A stretch of 26,426 nucleotides of DNA from Actinoplanes liguriensis (GTDB lineage Bacteria; Actinomycetota; Actinomycetes; Mycobacteriales; Micromonosporaceae): assembly GCA_000715855.1 (NCBI GenBank), contig KL571195.1, positions 127,279-153,704 of the forward strand, given 5' to 3'. The position numbers and the translations under genes were made by a program. How positions within the stretch are numbered: the first letter of the stretch is position 1; each line of letters begins with the position of its first letter. Positions 1 to 6,706 of this stretch are shown here, piece after piece. The notes beneath the pieces are model-generated. The model did no database searches. It was given only the letters and a program-made list of their open reading frames with translations, and had not been told where the DNA came from.

Positions 1-15
1 GTGTATAAGAGACAG
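1..15 (+). other. Tn5/Nextera mosaic-end remnant
   Basis: The first 15 bases equal the 3' part of the 19-bp Tn5 mosaic end (AGATGTGTATAAGAGACAG). The minus-strand gene to its right reads in frame straight into it. I read it as library adapter left at a contig or join edge, not biology. Confidence 0.93.
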
Positions 16-216
16 CTCCAGGTGCGCGGCCCCGGGGTCACCGGCCAGGGTCTGCTCGGCGGTCTGGACGGGGCCGTCACTTCCGTTCAGCACAGCCGCG
101 GTCGCCGCACCGACGCTGAGCAGCGCCAGTAGCGCGCTGGTCCCGGCGAGCATACGGACACCGAACGGCAGACGGGCCCACGCAGACTTTCGTGGCAATT
201 CGAGCAGATGCTGCAT
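16..216 (-). CDS. Membrane-anchored or secreted protein, N-terminal 67 residues only
   Basis: An open frame starts at ATG 216 and stays open for 67 codons until the mosaic-end remnant at the window edge. The N-terminus has a basic stretch (residues 9-22, several R/K), one hydrophobic Ala/Leu-rich segment (about residues 23-43) and then a polar acidic Gly/Asp region. This suggests a signal anchor followed by an extracytoplasmic domain. Too little remains to name the family. It is divergent from the marR-type gene at 407, a common arrangement for a regulator and its target, but regulation of this gene is only an inference. Confidence 0.6.
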
Positions 217-256
217 TGAGTCACTAGTTGTCTGGGTTTGCACCAAAGCATTGTGA

Positions 257-278
257 CTTGTCCGGAACGAAAGACAAG
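257..278. promoter_or_regulatory. Inverted repeat in marR-facing intergenic region
   Basis: CTTGTC (257-262) and GACAAG (273-278) form a perfect 6-bp dyad with a 10-bp gap in the divergent promoter region. It is a candidate regulator operator; no binding evidence exists beyond the symmetry. Confidence 0.3.
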
Positions 279-345
279 CGTCCGACAGTCCCCCGAAATG
301 CTGACCGGCGGTGTCCGCAACCTGAGTGGCGCGTTCCCCCTACGA

Positions 346-399
346 GGCGAAATATCGCCGAACACGCTCCGCGGGCGGGATGCGGGGCGGCCGTACGAT
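346..399 (+). promoter_or_regulatory. Candidate operator and -10 element of the marR-type gene
   Basis: GGCGA-AATA-TCGCC (346-359) is a dyad about 50 bp upstream of the start. TACGAT (394-399) lies exactly 7 bases before ATG 407. That is the spacing of a -10 element for a leaderless mRNA beginning at the start codon, and no ribosome-binding site precedes the ATG. Confidence 0.45.
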
Positions 400-406
400 C
401 ACAGGC

Positions 407-862
407 ATGCCAGCATCTGGACCCCCCGTCCCCCTGAGCCCGACGGAGGAGGAGGTGATGCGCGCGCTCGGCCGCTTCCTGCTCGTCATTCCCCGGGCCC
501 TGGACGCCGACCTGATGCGCGAGCAGCGCATGTCCGCCAGTGAGTACTCCGTGCTCCGGCACCTCTCCGAGACGCCCGGCCGGCGCATGCGGATGAGCGA
601 GCTCGCCGCGGCCTGCGACATGTCGCTGAGCGGGATGACCCGGCTCGCGGCGAAACTGGAGTCGCTCGGCTACCTCAAACGGATCCGCTGCGAGGAGGAT
701 GCGCGCGGCGCGAACGCGGTCCTCACCGAGGACGGCCTGGAGCGCCTGCGCGAGGCGTGGCCGACCCACCTGGCCAGCGTGCGGCGGCACATCTTCGACC
801 ACCTGGGCGAGCTCGACCTGGAACGACTCGCGTCCGCGTTCTCCGCGATGGCGACCGACTAA
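407..862 (+). CDS. MarR-family transcriptional regulator
   Basis: A 151-residue protein with the MarR winged helix-turn-helix layout: an N-terminal helix (EEEVMRALGRFL), a segment reading YSVLRHLSETPGRRMRMSELAAAC, a recognition helix region (SLSGMTRLAAKLESLGYL), the wing (RIRCEEDARGANAVLTEDG) and C-terminal dimerisation helices. Members bind palindromes near their own promoter and are released by phenolic or other small ligands. I chose ATG 407 over upstream starts because the conserved part begins just after it and a TACGAT -10 lies 7 bases before it. It is divergent from the truncated gene at 216. Its stop overlaps by two bases the stop of the convergent acetyltransferase gene. The ligand cannot be inferred. 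Confidence 0.9.
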   Translation: MPASGPPVPLSPTEEEVMRALGRFLLVIPRALDADLMREQRMSASEYSVLRHLSETPGRRMRMSELAAACDMSLSGMTRLAAKLESLGYLKRIRCEEDARGANAVLTEDGLERLREAWPTHLASVRRHIFDHLGELDLERLASAFSAMATD

Positions 863-1314
863 CCCACCACGCGCTCGTAGCACTTCGAGATCGGCGAGCC
901 GACATACTTGCCGTACAACGGGATCTCCCGGTAGCCCTCCCGCTCGTAGAAGCGGATCGCCTCGGGCTGCGCCGTCCCCGTCTCCAGCCGCACCGTCGAC
1001 CAGCCGCGCTGCTTCGCGGCGGCCTCCAGCGCGCGAAGGATCGCGGTCGCGACGCCGGAACCACGGCTCGCCGGTGACACGTACATCCGCTTCACCTCGG
1101 CGCTGCGGTCGTCGAGCCGTCGCAGCGCGCCACAGCCGAGCGCCTCGCCGCCGCGCGTCGCGACCAGGAAGACGTCGATCTCCGCCGCGGCCGGGGCGCC
1201 GCCGGGCTCGTGGTCGTCGGATCCGTACCGGGCGTCCAGCTCGGCACGCTGCGCTCGGCGCAGGGCCACACCGGCCGGGTCGTCCCAGGACCGTTCCTCG
1301 ATCGTCCAGGTCAT
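859..1314 (-). CDS. GNAT-family N-acetyltransferase
   Basis: A 151-residue acyl-CoA-dependent acetyltransferase of the GNAT fold. The acetyl-CoA pyrophosphate-binding motif is visible in the segment VKRMYVSPASRGSGVATAIL (R-G-S-G-V-A version of Q/R-x-x-G-x-G/A). A downstream motif, IRFYEREGYREI, is the usual GNAT C-terminal strand. The substrate is unknown. ATG 1314 is preceded at exactly 7 bases by TACGGT (minus strand 1327-1322), so a leaderless start is preferred to longer upstream readings. It lies downstream of the PAP2-like gene on the same strand (46-bp gap) and converges on the marR-type gene with overlapping stop codons. Confidence 0.9.
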   Translation of the reverse strand: MTWTIEERSWDDPAGVALRRAQRAELDARYGSDDHEPGGAPAAAEIDVFLVATRGGEALGCGALRRLDDRSAEVKRMYVSPASRGSGVATAILRALEAAAKQRGWSTVRLETGTAQPEAIRFYEREGYREIPLYGKYVGSPISKCYERVVG

Positions 1315-1360
1315 GGCGAACACCGTACGGCGAAATCGGGTCCTGTCTGTTTCGGGTCTC

Positions 1361-1960
1361 TCAACGCAGCACAGGGAAGATCGTGCCGGCCACGAGCGCA
1401 CCGGCCAGCGCCCCGACCACCACCTGAGCGGGCGTGTGCGCGGTCAGCCGCACCCGCGCCCACCCGCCGAGCACCACCAGCGGCACGCCGAGCAGCGCCA
1501 CCGGCCCGTAGATCGCGGTCATCGTGGCCAGCGCCCCGGCCGCCACCCCGGCATGGATCGACATCTTCCACCAGTGCGTGACCAGCGCGAAGATGACCAG
1601 CCCACTACCGCCGGCGACGAGCAGCGCTAGCACCTCGCGGGGCGCGCCGAGCAGCACCAGCACGATCAGCCCGGCGCTGAGCGACGCGACCCCGAACAGC
1701 AAGGGCAGCCGGCGGGCGGCCCGATCCGGGATGTGGTGGTCGGTGAGGCGGCCGGTCCGCACGCCGTGCAGCACATATCCCAGCGGGATGACGGCCGCGA
1801 AGACCGCGCCCGGCAGCCCCCACCAGCGGGAGACACCGGGCGCCTCGCCGGCGTGCCACCCGACGGTGACCAGCAACGCAGCGACCAGCACCGCCGGCGC
1901 GAGAACTTCGGAGACAATGCGAGCGATCCGCTCACCCACGGTCGACCCGGCGTTGATCAC
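1361..1960 (-). CDS. PAP2-like integral membrane phosphatase
   Basis: A 199-residue very hydrophobic protein with about five or six membrane spans. The PAP2 landmarks appear in order but diverged: a DHHIPDRAARRLP segment (residues 74-86) resembling the first phosphatase motif, S134-x-H136 in place of PSGH, and R171 with H175 in an RLTAHTPAQ motif where the usual final Asp is Gln. In this superfamily the enzymes remove phosphate from lipid or polyprenyl phosphates at the membrane. The missing Asp makes substrate and even activity uncertain. The start is GTG 1958-1960; an ATG slightly upstream is out of frame. Confidence 0.75.
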   Translation of the reverse strand: MINAGSTVGERIARIVSEVLAPAVLVAALLVTVGWHAGEAPGVSRWWGLPGAVFAAVIPLGYVLHGVRTGRLTDHHIPDRAARRLPLLFGVASLSAGLIVLVLLGAPREVLALLVAGGSGLVIFALVTHWWKMSIHAGVAAGALATMTAIYGPVALLGVPLVVLGGWARVRLTAHTPAQVVVGALAGALVAGTIFPVLR

Positions 1961-2018
1961 GCCTCATTCTGGCAGGCCGCGGCCGTTTCCCCGTTGATCA
2001 GCGCCGTGCGGGCGACGA

Positions 2019-2848
2019 TCAGGTCTGTCCGGTGAGGATCCGGCCGACCGCCGGGGCGTCGGTGCCGAGCACCGGCCGCAGGCTGTCTCTTTGTGTATAA
2101 GAGACAGGGCGGCCACCGTCTCCGGGCTCGCCGCGGAACCGAGCACCCGCAGCACCTCGGCAGCGGTCGCGGCCGGCACGCCGGACACGTCGACCGGGCC
2201 ACCGACGACGCCCCGGAGGTAGTCACGCCAGTTGCGCGCGCGCCGGTCCTCGGGAGTCGTGCCGCCCGCCTTGCCGCTGGCCGCCCGGTACGCCTCGGAC
2301 AGCACCAGCGTCAGCGCGGCCACCGAGGCGTCCCGAACCTCGTCGCTGATGAAACTCTTGTCATCGCTGTTCAACGGCATGTCATCCCCTTCCAGCCCCC
2401 AGGGGCCGGTGTCCTGCTCCTGCGCGGTCGTGTACCGGGCCGAGAAGTGGGCGTGACCGGTGTGCGGATCCGTCGTCGACTTGTAGGCCCGCCACGTCCA
2501 GTTCTGGATGTCCCGGCTCGCGATCTGCCGGTTCCAGATCACGTAGTGGAGGCGGTCGTCCACTCCGCGGCGATGGCGGTCCACAATGCGCTTGACCGCC
2601 GCGTCGAACCAGGCCGGACCACCCGGCCACGGTCCCGAACTGTCGATGTCGAGCGCGTGCACCTCGTTCTTCGAATCCGCGTCGTGATCACGCAGAGGAT
2701 CCGAGTCCTCGTCCGGCGTGTGATCGGAATTGGACTTGTGGTTGCTGTCCCCGATCGATCCGTCCGAGCCCCGGTCACGCTTGGGGGCCACCGTGTTGAA
2801 CTCGGCCCGAAGCGTCACCAGGCACGGCACCAGAACCCAGTCAGACAT
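2019..2848 (-). CDS. M15-like zinc peptidase / phage-lysin-type protein, interrupted by adapter sequence
   Basis: The product starts at ATG 2848 with a GAGAGG ribosome-binding site. Residues 1-140 show a likely zinc-peptidase set of the D-Ala-D-Ala carboxypeptidase (M15/Hedgehog-like) type: H43 (SDHTPDEDSD), H64 and D67 (VHALDID), and H132/H134 (HTGHAHFS). Such proteins cut peptidoglycan cross-bridges and are common as phage lysins. A C-terminal helical region (about residues 155-250) follows. Coding sense is broken at 2083-2107 by mosaic-end sequence; past it the matching C-terminus (LRPVLGTDAPAVGRILTGQT) continues in another frame and stops at TGA 2019-2021. I therefore treat both parts as one gene of roughly 270 residues with a few bases lost. 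It lies outside the 9.1-kb element, so it may belong to an older phage remnant or be a host gene. Confidence 0.7.
2083..2107 (+). other. Back-to-back Tn5/Nextera mosaic-end remnants
   Basis: CTGTCTCTT is followed directly by TGTGTATAAGAGACAG: nine bases of the reverse-complement mosaic end joined to sixteen bases of the forward one. It sits inside the peptidase-like gene and shifts its frame. This is a ligation or assembly artefact. Confidence 0.95.
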
Positions 2849-3019
2849 CGGCTACCTCTCGGCTGTGGTCGTCGTACACGTGACGACGTTCCCACGAGCC
2901 GGGGCCGCCCAGTCGCACTCCGCGTCCAGAACGTCACCCGATGGAGTCACCAAAACCGGCAAAGAACCCCAAAGGGGGCCCCACCATGGCACTCCACCAG
3001 GCAAACCCGGAGGTCCCGG

Positions 3020-3415
3020 CTACAACCCGACGACCCGGACCCGCCGCCCACACAGCTTGACCATGTCGTCGGCGTCGGATGTCAGAACCACCACGGCTCC
3101 CGGCAGCCGCAATGCCACCTCGGCAACCATCGCGTCGATGGCGTACTTGTGCCCGTGCAGCCCCGCCTCCCGCAGGAGACCGGCACTGCGACGGGCACTC
3201 TCCTTCGTCACCGGCTCCACACGGATCCGAGAAAGGAGCCAGTTCAGCCGCGCGACGTCCACGCCGCCATACGAGACCTCGATGATCGCGGCAGCCGACA
3301 TGGCGAGATCAACCCCGTCACGCTCCGCCTGCTCCAGAAGTCGCATCACCTTGCGATCCCGGTCGATCCACGAGGAGAAACCCTGCGAATCGAGCACCAG
3401 CGAATCGACGCTCAC
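3020..3415 (-). CDS. PIN-domain toxin, VapC-like
   Basis: A 131-residue protein with the acidic residues of PIN-domain ribonucleases: an Asp in the first strand (SLVLDSQGF), a Glu in AIIEVSYG, an Asp in KYAIDAMVAE and acidic residues in VLTSDADDM near the end. VapC toxins cleave tRNA or rRNA when released from the antitoxin. The start is GTG 3413-3415, which overlaps the antitoxin stop in a GTGA arrangement, so the two are translationally coupled. The pair lies immediately outside the left att repeat of the integrated element, directly downstream of where the host ychF originally ended. Confidence 0.88.
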   Translation of the reverse strand: MSVDSLVLDSQGFSSWIDRDRKVMRLLEQAERDGVDLAMSAAAIIEVSYGGVDVARLNWLLSRIRVEPVTKESARRSAGLLREAGLHGHKYAIDAMVAEVALRLPGAVVVLTSDADDMVKLCGRRVRVVGL

Positions 3416-3651
3416 GCCGCGCGCTCGATCCCGTCGGTTCCATGCAGAAGGGCCTGAGCCTCAGCCATCTCCTGATCGGTGAACGCGCCGAACTCACTTT
3501 GGTAGTGGTCCAGCTCCTCCCGCAGAAGCCTGCGGCGCTCGGCGCGCTCGGCCAACTCGGCAAGGTAGCCGGAGACGTTGTCGGTGTGCTTCTTCATGCT
3601 TTCCAGCAGCTCGACCGGCAGCGTGATCGTGACCTTCCTCGTCTTCGGCAC
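3412..3651 (-). CDS. Ribbon-helix-helix antitoxin, VapB/CopG-like
   Basis: A 79-residue protein. The N-terminus (KVTITLPVELLESMKKHT) is a typical ribbon-helix-helix DNA-binding strand and helix. A long charged helix follows (AELAERAERRRLLREELDHY), then an acidic tail that would occupy the toxin's active-site cleft. The start is GTG 3651, with a TATGGT -10-like element 6 bases upstream. A short palindrome at 3661-3672 overlaps this promoter and is a likely autoregulatory operator. It forms an operon with the PIN toxin gene. Confidence 0.88.
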   Translation of the reverse strand: MPKTRKVTITLPVELLESMKKHTDNVSGYLAELAERAERRRLLREELDHYQSEFGAFTDQEMAEAQALLHGTDGIERAA

Positions 3652-3660
3652 GCCGCGACC

Positions 3661-3672
3661 ATACCACGGTAT
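3661..3672. promoter_or_regulatory. Candidate operator of the toxin-antitoxin operon
   Basis: ATACC-AC-GGTAT is a perfect 12-bp palindrome beginning 10 bp upstream of the antitoxin start and overlapping its -10-like TATGGT. Ribbon-helix-helix antitoxins usually repress their own operon through short dyads of this kind. Confidence 0.5.
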
Positions 3673-3690
3673 TCCCGCCTCGATCGTCAG

Positions 3691-3705
3691 ACGTTGAAGC
3701 GGAAC
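3691..3705 (+). repeat. Left attachment repeat
   Basis: ACGTTGAAGCGGAAC, identical to 12741-12755. With the next two bases it forms a perfect dyad, ACGTT (3691-3695) and AACGT (3703-3707), around the 7-bp spacer GAAGCGG. That is the shape of a tyrosine-recombinase core site. On the minus strand it still encodes FRFNV and then TGA, the presumed original ychF terminus. Confidence 0.88.
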
Positions 3706-3740
3706 GTCGTAGGGGCGTTCCGTGACCTGCTGATCTTGCT

Positions 3741-3845
3741 CAGATATCCATCTGACCAGCGCTTACTACCGTTGGTTACGTTGGCTATCGATAGCCATTT
3801 GCGGACGTCCTGCGGACTATTTGCGGACTGCGGACCGCGCGGACC
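3741..3845 (+). repeat. Left-end repeat block: palindromes and GCGGAC direct repeats
   Basis: This noncoding block inside the left end holds CAGAT-ATCC-ATCTG (3741-3754) and a perfect 14-bp palindrome GGCTATCGATAGCC (3783-3796). Direct TGCGGAC repeats start at 3800, 3811, 3822 and 3829, and GCGGACC starts at 3839. The first three are 11 bp apart, one helical turn. The pair near the right end has the same sequence and spacing, so these are candidate integrase or excisionase arm sites. Confidence 0.6.
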
Positions 3846-3944
3846 ACCGGCTACCCGCGTCACCCCTCGCCCAGAAACCAGGCGAGCCCGGACGCGGCGG
3901 TGCAACGCCGGCCGGGCTCTTGATCGCCCCATGGAGGCGACCCC

Positions 3945-4412
3945 GTGAAGACCGTACCGAACACCCTCAATCTGGATCTTGTAGACGACGCCGTTAACGC
4001 GATCGGCGCCTTCGCCCCAGAGAAGATCACCGACGCCGCACTCCTGTTGCTGTCGTGGCGCCGTCGCGGTGAGCTGTCCCCCGCCGACATCGGCATCGTG
4101 ATGAGCCGGCTTTTCCCGCACCGCGAGGACCGGCCAGCGCCGACCGTTCCCGACTGCCCCTCGTGGTGCACTGGCGAGCACCTGAGCGAACTCGATTCGC
4201 TGGAGTTCCGCGACTGCGAGTCCGAGGAGACCCTCGTGCCGACCGCAGAGAACGACGTCGTGGGCGTCTACGTCGAGCGGGAATTCAGTCGCGTGACAGG
4301 CGTAACGGCGCCGGCCGTCGTCCGCATCGAGAACCACGTGTTGTCGCCACGGACCGCCCGGCATCTCGCCCGTCTGCTAGAGCGTGCGGCCAACCTCGCT
4401 GAGATCGCCTGA
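3945..4412 (+). CDS. DUF6907-like hypothetical protein
   Basis: A 155-residue protein starting at GTG 3945 behind a good GGAGGCGA site. The central CPSWCTGEHL motif (about residues 66-75), with paired Cys and a His, is the hallmark of small actinomycete proteins grouped as DUF6907, often found in mobile elements. The N-terminal half is helical and the C-terminus ends in a charged helix (TARHLARLLERAANLAEIA). The cysteines may bind metal. Function unknown. It is the first gene inside the left end, transcribed toward the Xre gene and separated from it by a strong hairpin. Confidence 0.75.
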   Translation: MKTVPNTLNLDLVDDAVNAIGAFAPEKITDAALLLLSWRRRGELSPADIGIVMSRLFPHREDRPAPTVPDCPSWCTGEHLSELDSLEFRDCESEETLVPTAENDVVGVYVEREFSRVTGVTAPAVVRIENHVLSPRTARHLARLLERAANLAEIA

Positions 4413-4414
4413 TC

Positions 4415-4446
4415 GAGCGGCCCGGTCCTCCAGGGCCGGGCCGCTC
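4415..4446. terminator. Bidirectional hairpin between convergent genes
   Basis: GAGCGGCCCGG (4415-4425) pairs perfectly with CCGGGCCGCTC (4436-4446) around a 10-base loop. It sits 3 bases after one stop and 8 bases before the convergent Xre gene's stop. It has no U-tract, as is usual for GC-rich actinomycete terminators. Confidence 0.75.
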
Positions 4447-4453
4447 CCCATCG

Positions 4454-5156
4454 TTAGTCGGTCTCCGGCGGCCGGTCGTACTTCGCGAGCGCCGCCTTGC
4501 CGGTCGAGGCATCCTGGAACACCAGCTCCCAGGGGCCCGAGTTGATGTCCATGTCCTTGCCGAAGCCGAGCCACTTCCCGAGATGTGTATAAGAGACAGC
4601 CCTTGTAGTGGCCCTGCGGGTCGGTCCGCTCGGTCCAGGCGCCGGTGAGCACGTTGCCGTCGACCGTGAGGTCCATCGTCAGCGACGAGGCCGCGGAGCC
4701 CGGCAGCGACCGGACGGTCAGCCGGTCGTCATGCTGAAGGAGCACCACGTAGTGCTGCCCGGTGTACGTGCTGTCCCGGCTGGACGAGAAGAACTCGTAC
4801 CGCGACAGCCAGATACCCGAGTACCCACCAGCGATGCGCGTTGGGCCTGCCGCCGGCCCCGGCGACCGGCGCACCTCCAGGTCGTGGCCGCCCCTGCCAT
4901 CTTCGACCACCACCGCATCGGCATCCGCCGGGAAGCCGAGCGAGGCGATCGGGAGCCGGATGACGGACTCCAGCGCGCGGGCGCTGGCTGGGCGCGGGCT
5001 GGTGGTCTCGCCGCTCTCGTATCGCTGGATGGTCCGCTTGGTCGTGCTGGGCGCACCAGCGTCGCGCATCCGCTCGGCTAGCTCGTCCTGCGACAGGTGC
5101 ATGGCGAGACGAGCAGCGCGCAGCGCGGTGTTCGGCCGGAACTGAGGCTCGTTCAT
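4454..5156 (-). CDS. Xre-family regulator with C-terminal beta-rich domain, interrupted by adapter sequence
   Basis: The N-terminus (about residues 8-70) is a helix-turn-helix of the Xre type (ALRAARLAMHLSQDELAERM, then TKRTIQRYESGE). The rest is beta-rich (GGYSGIWLSRYEF, YVVLLQHDDRLTVRSL, LTGAWTERTDPQGHYKG), a sensor-like domain I recall from many Streptomyces regulators. At 4581-4599 a full mosaic end interrupts the gene. Beyond it the expected C-terminus (GKWLGFGKDMDINSGPWELV) resumes in another frame and stops at TAA 4454-4456. Probably a few tens of bases are missing. ATG 5156 has TACCGT exactly 7 bases upstream, so it is likely leaderless. It is divergent from the 5393-6224 operon and probably controls it through repeats at 5177-5262. 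Confidence 0.82.
4581..4599 (+). other. Complete 19-bp Tn5/Nextera mosaic end
   Basis: AGATGTGTATAAGAGACAG, an exact full-length mosaic end. The regulator's sequence reaches HYKG on one side and continues with GKWLGFGKD on the other, so the flanks belong together with some bases lost. Confidence 0.97.
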
Positions 5157-5163
5157 GGTCAAC

Positions 5164-5262
5164 ACGGTACGCCGCGTGTCGCCCTAATGTCGCCCCCATT
5201 GTCGCCGCAATGTCGTCATGAATGACGTCGCAGAAAGCGACGTTAGGGCGACATTCTGTCGT
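5164..5262. promoter_or_regulatory. Helically phased operator array between divergent Xre gene and small-gene operon
   Basis: TGTCG half-sites begin at 5177, 5188, 5200 and 5211 (11-12 bp steps). The opposite orientation, GCGAC, begins at 5237 and 5248 (11 bp), with one more TGTCG at 5257. GTCGCCCTAATGTCGC (5178-5193) and GCGACGTTAGGGCGAC (5237-5252) are inverted copies differing at one base. CGTCAT-GA-ATGACG (5214-5227) lies between them. The Xre gene's -10 (TACCGT, 5169-5164) is at the edge. Best explained as a cooperative operator; an iteron-type origin is the alternative. Confidence 0.7.
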
Positions 5263-5392
5263 TCAGGTCGCGATCAGCCTGCGGGTGTGGTGACACAGGC
5301 CCGCGGTGGGCCCGCGACTCCACGGAGCGGCGGGCGGGCCGGTGACTGAGACTCCCGGCCCGCTCGTCGCATCCCGAGACCGGAGGCGCGCA

Positions 5393-5722
5393 ATGGAACG
5401 GCGAGAGTACGAACCGGCCGGTGTGGTGCACAAGGCCACCTGTCTCGATGGTCCGGTGGAGGCGCATTTCACGCTGCGCGCGGCAGCGCTACGCAACTCG
5501 CACGACCGACCGCACTTCTGCTTCACCCGGGCGGACGCCGCAGCGAATGCTGAGATCACCATCGAGCGGGTTGACTACGGGCCGCACGACTACGTGCAGT
5601 CGACGATCTGGCCGGTCGATGCCACGCGGCCCCTGTGCCGTACCTGCCGGGGCACCCACGGCGACAACCCGCCGCGCGAGCTCGTCGCCCCGCGGTCACC
5701 GGTCGGGCTGATCCTGCCGTGA
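5393..5722 (+). CDS. Hypothetical element protein with CxxC motif
   Basis: A 109-residue soluble protein starting at ATG 5393 behind GGAGG (5382-5386). Near the C-terminus is CRTCRGTH, a CxxC that could bind metal; another Cys pair is not obvious. I do not recognise the family. It is the first gene of a three-gene operon driven from the operator region at 5164-5262. Its stop overlaps the next start (GTGA). Confidence 0.7.
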   Translation: MERREYEPAGVVHKATCLDGPVEAHFTLRAAALRNSHDRPHFCFTRADAAANAEITIERVDYGPHDYVQSTIWPVDATRPLCRTCRGTHGDNPPRELVAPRSPVGLILP

Positions 5723-6012
5723 CCGTCTGGGCGCAAACTCCGCCGCTTCGCCCCCGGTCGACCGACGTGCTGGTCGTGTGGCCGCACGGCTTGCACCACT
5801 ACATCGTGCGCGACGTAAGGATCTGCGCCGACAAGCGGTGCCGGCCGGGCTGGATGTACTTCCAGGCTGTCGTCATCTCCCCGGACCGCGGCCCGTACCC
5901 GCGGAGGCAAGAGTTCCTGGGGCGCCGGACCGACTACGGGTTCGAGCTGATGCCGGCCAACCGGGACCCGGTCGCTATCTGGACCGCAACCCGCGGACTG
6001 CCTGACTCATGA
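5719..6012 (+). CDS. Hypothetical element protein
   Basis: A 97-residue protein starting at GTG 5719, which overlaps the previous stop by four bases, so translational coupling is likely. The segment STDVLVVWPHGLHHYIV is beta-rich. ICADKRCRPGWMYF contains two Cys. FLGRRTDYGFELMPANRDPVAIW closes the protein. It is not a family I can name. The middle position in the operon and overlapping ends on both sides support that it is translated. Confidence 0.65.
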   Translation: MTVWAQTPPLRPRSTDVLVVWPHGLHHYIVRDVRICADKRCRPGWMYFQAVVISPDRGPYPRRQEFLGRRTDYGFELMPANRDPVAIWTATRGLPDS

Positions 6013-6224
6013 GCCGCAAAGAAAGGCGCACCTGCCGGCTCATGGCCCGCGGCGAGATCCGCAAGCGGCTCGGACTCACCGATCGCGAGACCGGCGCGTT
6101 GATCAGCAGCGAGGGCTTCCCGGATCCCTGTGACGTGCTGAGTCTGGGCCGGATCTGGAACACCGCCGACGTCGAGGCGTGGATCCGGGAGCACCGGCCG
6201 GACAAGATCCGGGCCAGCTCCTAG
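6009..6224 (+). CDS. AlpA/MerR-like small winged-helix DNA-binding protein
   Basis: A 71-residue basic protein. After a short Arg/Lys-rich lead it shows the small winged-helix layout of AlpA and Xis proteins: helix (EIRKRLGLT), second helix (RETGALISSE), a strand-turn (FPDPCDVLSLGRIW) and an end reading NTADVEAWIREHRPD, very typical of this family. Such proteins act as excisionases or as activators of integrase or late genes. ATG 6009 overlaps the previous stop (ATGA). The element carries a second protein of this class (10850-11026). Confidence 0.75.
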   Translation: MSRKERRTCRLMARGEIRKRLGLTDRETGALISSEGFPDPCDVLSLGRIWNTADVEAWIREHRPDKIRASS

Positions 6225-6267
6225 ACCCTCACGTCGTACTGAGCCACGGAACACCATGAATCCCGCA

Positions 6268-6292
6268 GGGGGTACGGGGTCGTTGTGCCCCC
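6268..6292 (+). terminator. Terminator-like hairpin after the three-gene operon
   Basis: GGGGGTAC (6268-6275) pairs with GTGCCCCC (6285-6292), with one G-T pair and a 9-base loop, 43 bases after the stop of the winged-helix gene. Confidence 0.5.
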
Positions 6293-6321
6293 CCAGGGGT
6301 GGTGCAGGGGAGAGAAAAAGG

Positions 6322-6340
6322 TTCAGGTCAGCGGGTGAAC
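6322..6340 (+). repeat. 19-bp direct repeat, copy 1
   Basis: TTCAGGTCAGCGGGTGAAC. A second copy differing at one base lies at 8658-8676 in the same orientation. The two copies bracket the capsid-protein module. Confidence 0.7.
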
Positions 6341-6663
6341 TGACCGATCGTTCCCGAAAAATCTGGCGGTCACAGTCACGATCGCCAGCGGTGCGGCGGC
6401 GGTCCCCACGAACGTCCCGTTGCAGATCGCGGCTGCCCTTCGAGCGGGGAAACCATCCGCGTGCAGCCTGGTCGATGACGCCCGATGCACTCGCATCCGA
6501 CCTCAACCAAACCGTCGGCCGACGGGCCATCGCTGTTCTCGCTCTGCATGTGTGTGACCACGTGACAACCTCCGGTGCAATGAGTGGCGGCACGGCGCTG
6601 GCCGGTCCCCGCGTCGATGGAGAACCGCGGGTTGAGACCGGCCATAGCTCCTGGATCCGGATG

Positions 6664-6680
6664 CTCGGTACGGATCCGAG
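6664..6680 (-). terminator. Short hairpin after the capsid module
   Basis: CTCGG (6664-6668) pairs with CCGAG (6676-6680) around a 7-base loop, 26 bp beyond the stop of the 84-residue gene on the minus strand. A weak terminator candidate. Confidence 0.35.
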
Positions 6681-6706
6681 GTGACCTTGACGCCGTGCCG
6701 CTTAGA

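Larger units (their letters stand above)
6225..6706. other. 482-bp noncoding region between convergent modules
   Basis: No convincing gene is seen on either strand. It holds a terminator-like hairpin at each side (6268-6292 and 6664-6680). It also holds GTTCAGGTCAGCGGGTGAAC (6321-6340) with a dyad continuing to CTGACC, and CGATCG copies flanking an A-rich run near 6345-6385. Candidates are a packaging or regulatory site, or simply a convergent spacer. Confidence 0.5.

Noticed and set aside
3687..4364. Long minus-strand open frame ending in NAPTTFRFNV, across the left end of the element
   Set aside because: Only its last five codons match ychF, because of the att repeat. The rest is antisense to the DUF6907-like gene and low in coding character.
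4581..4599. Real Tn5-like transposon insertions marked by mosaic ends
   Set aside because: The sequence is the hyperactive mosaic end used in library kits, there is no transposase or paired end, no 9-bp target duplication is evident, and truncated copies recur inside genes. Adapter carry-over explains all sites.
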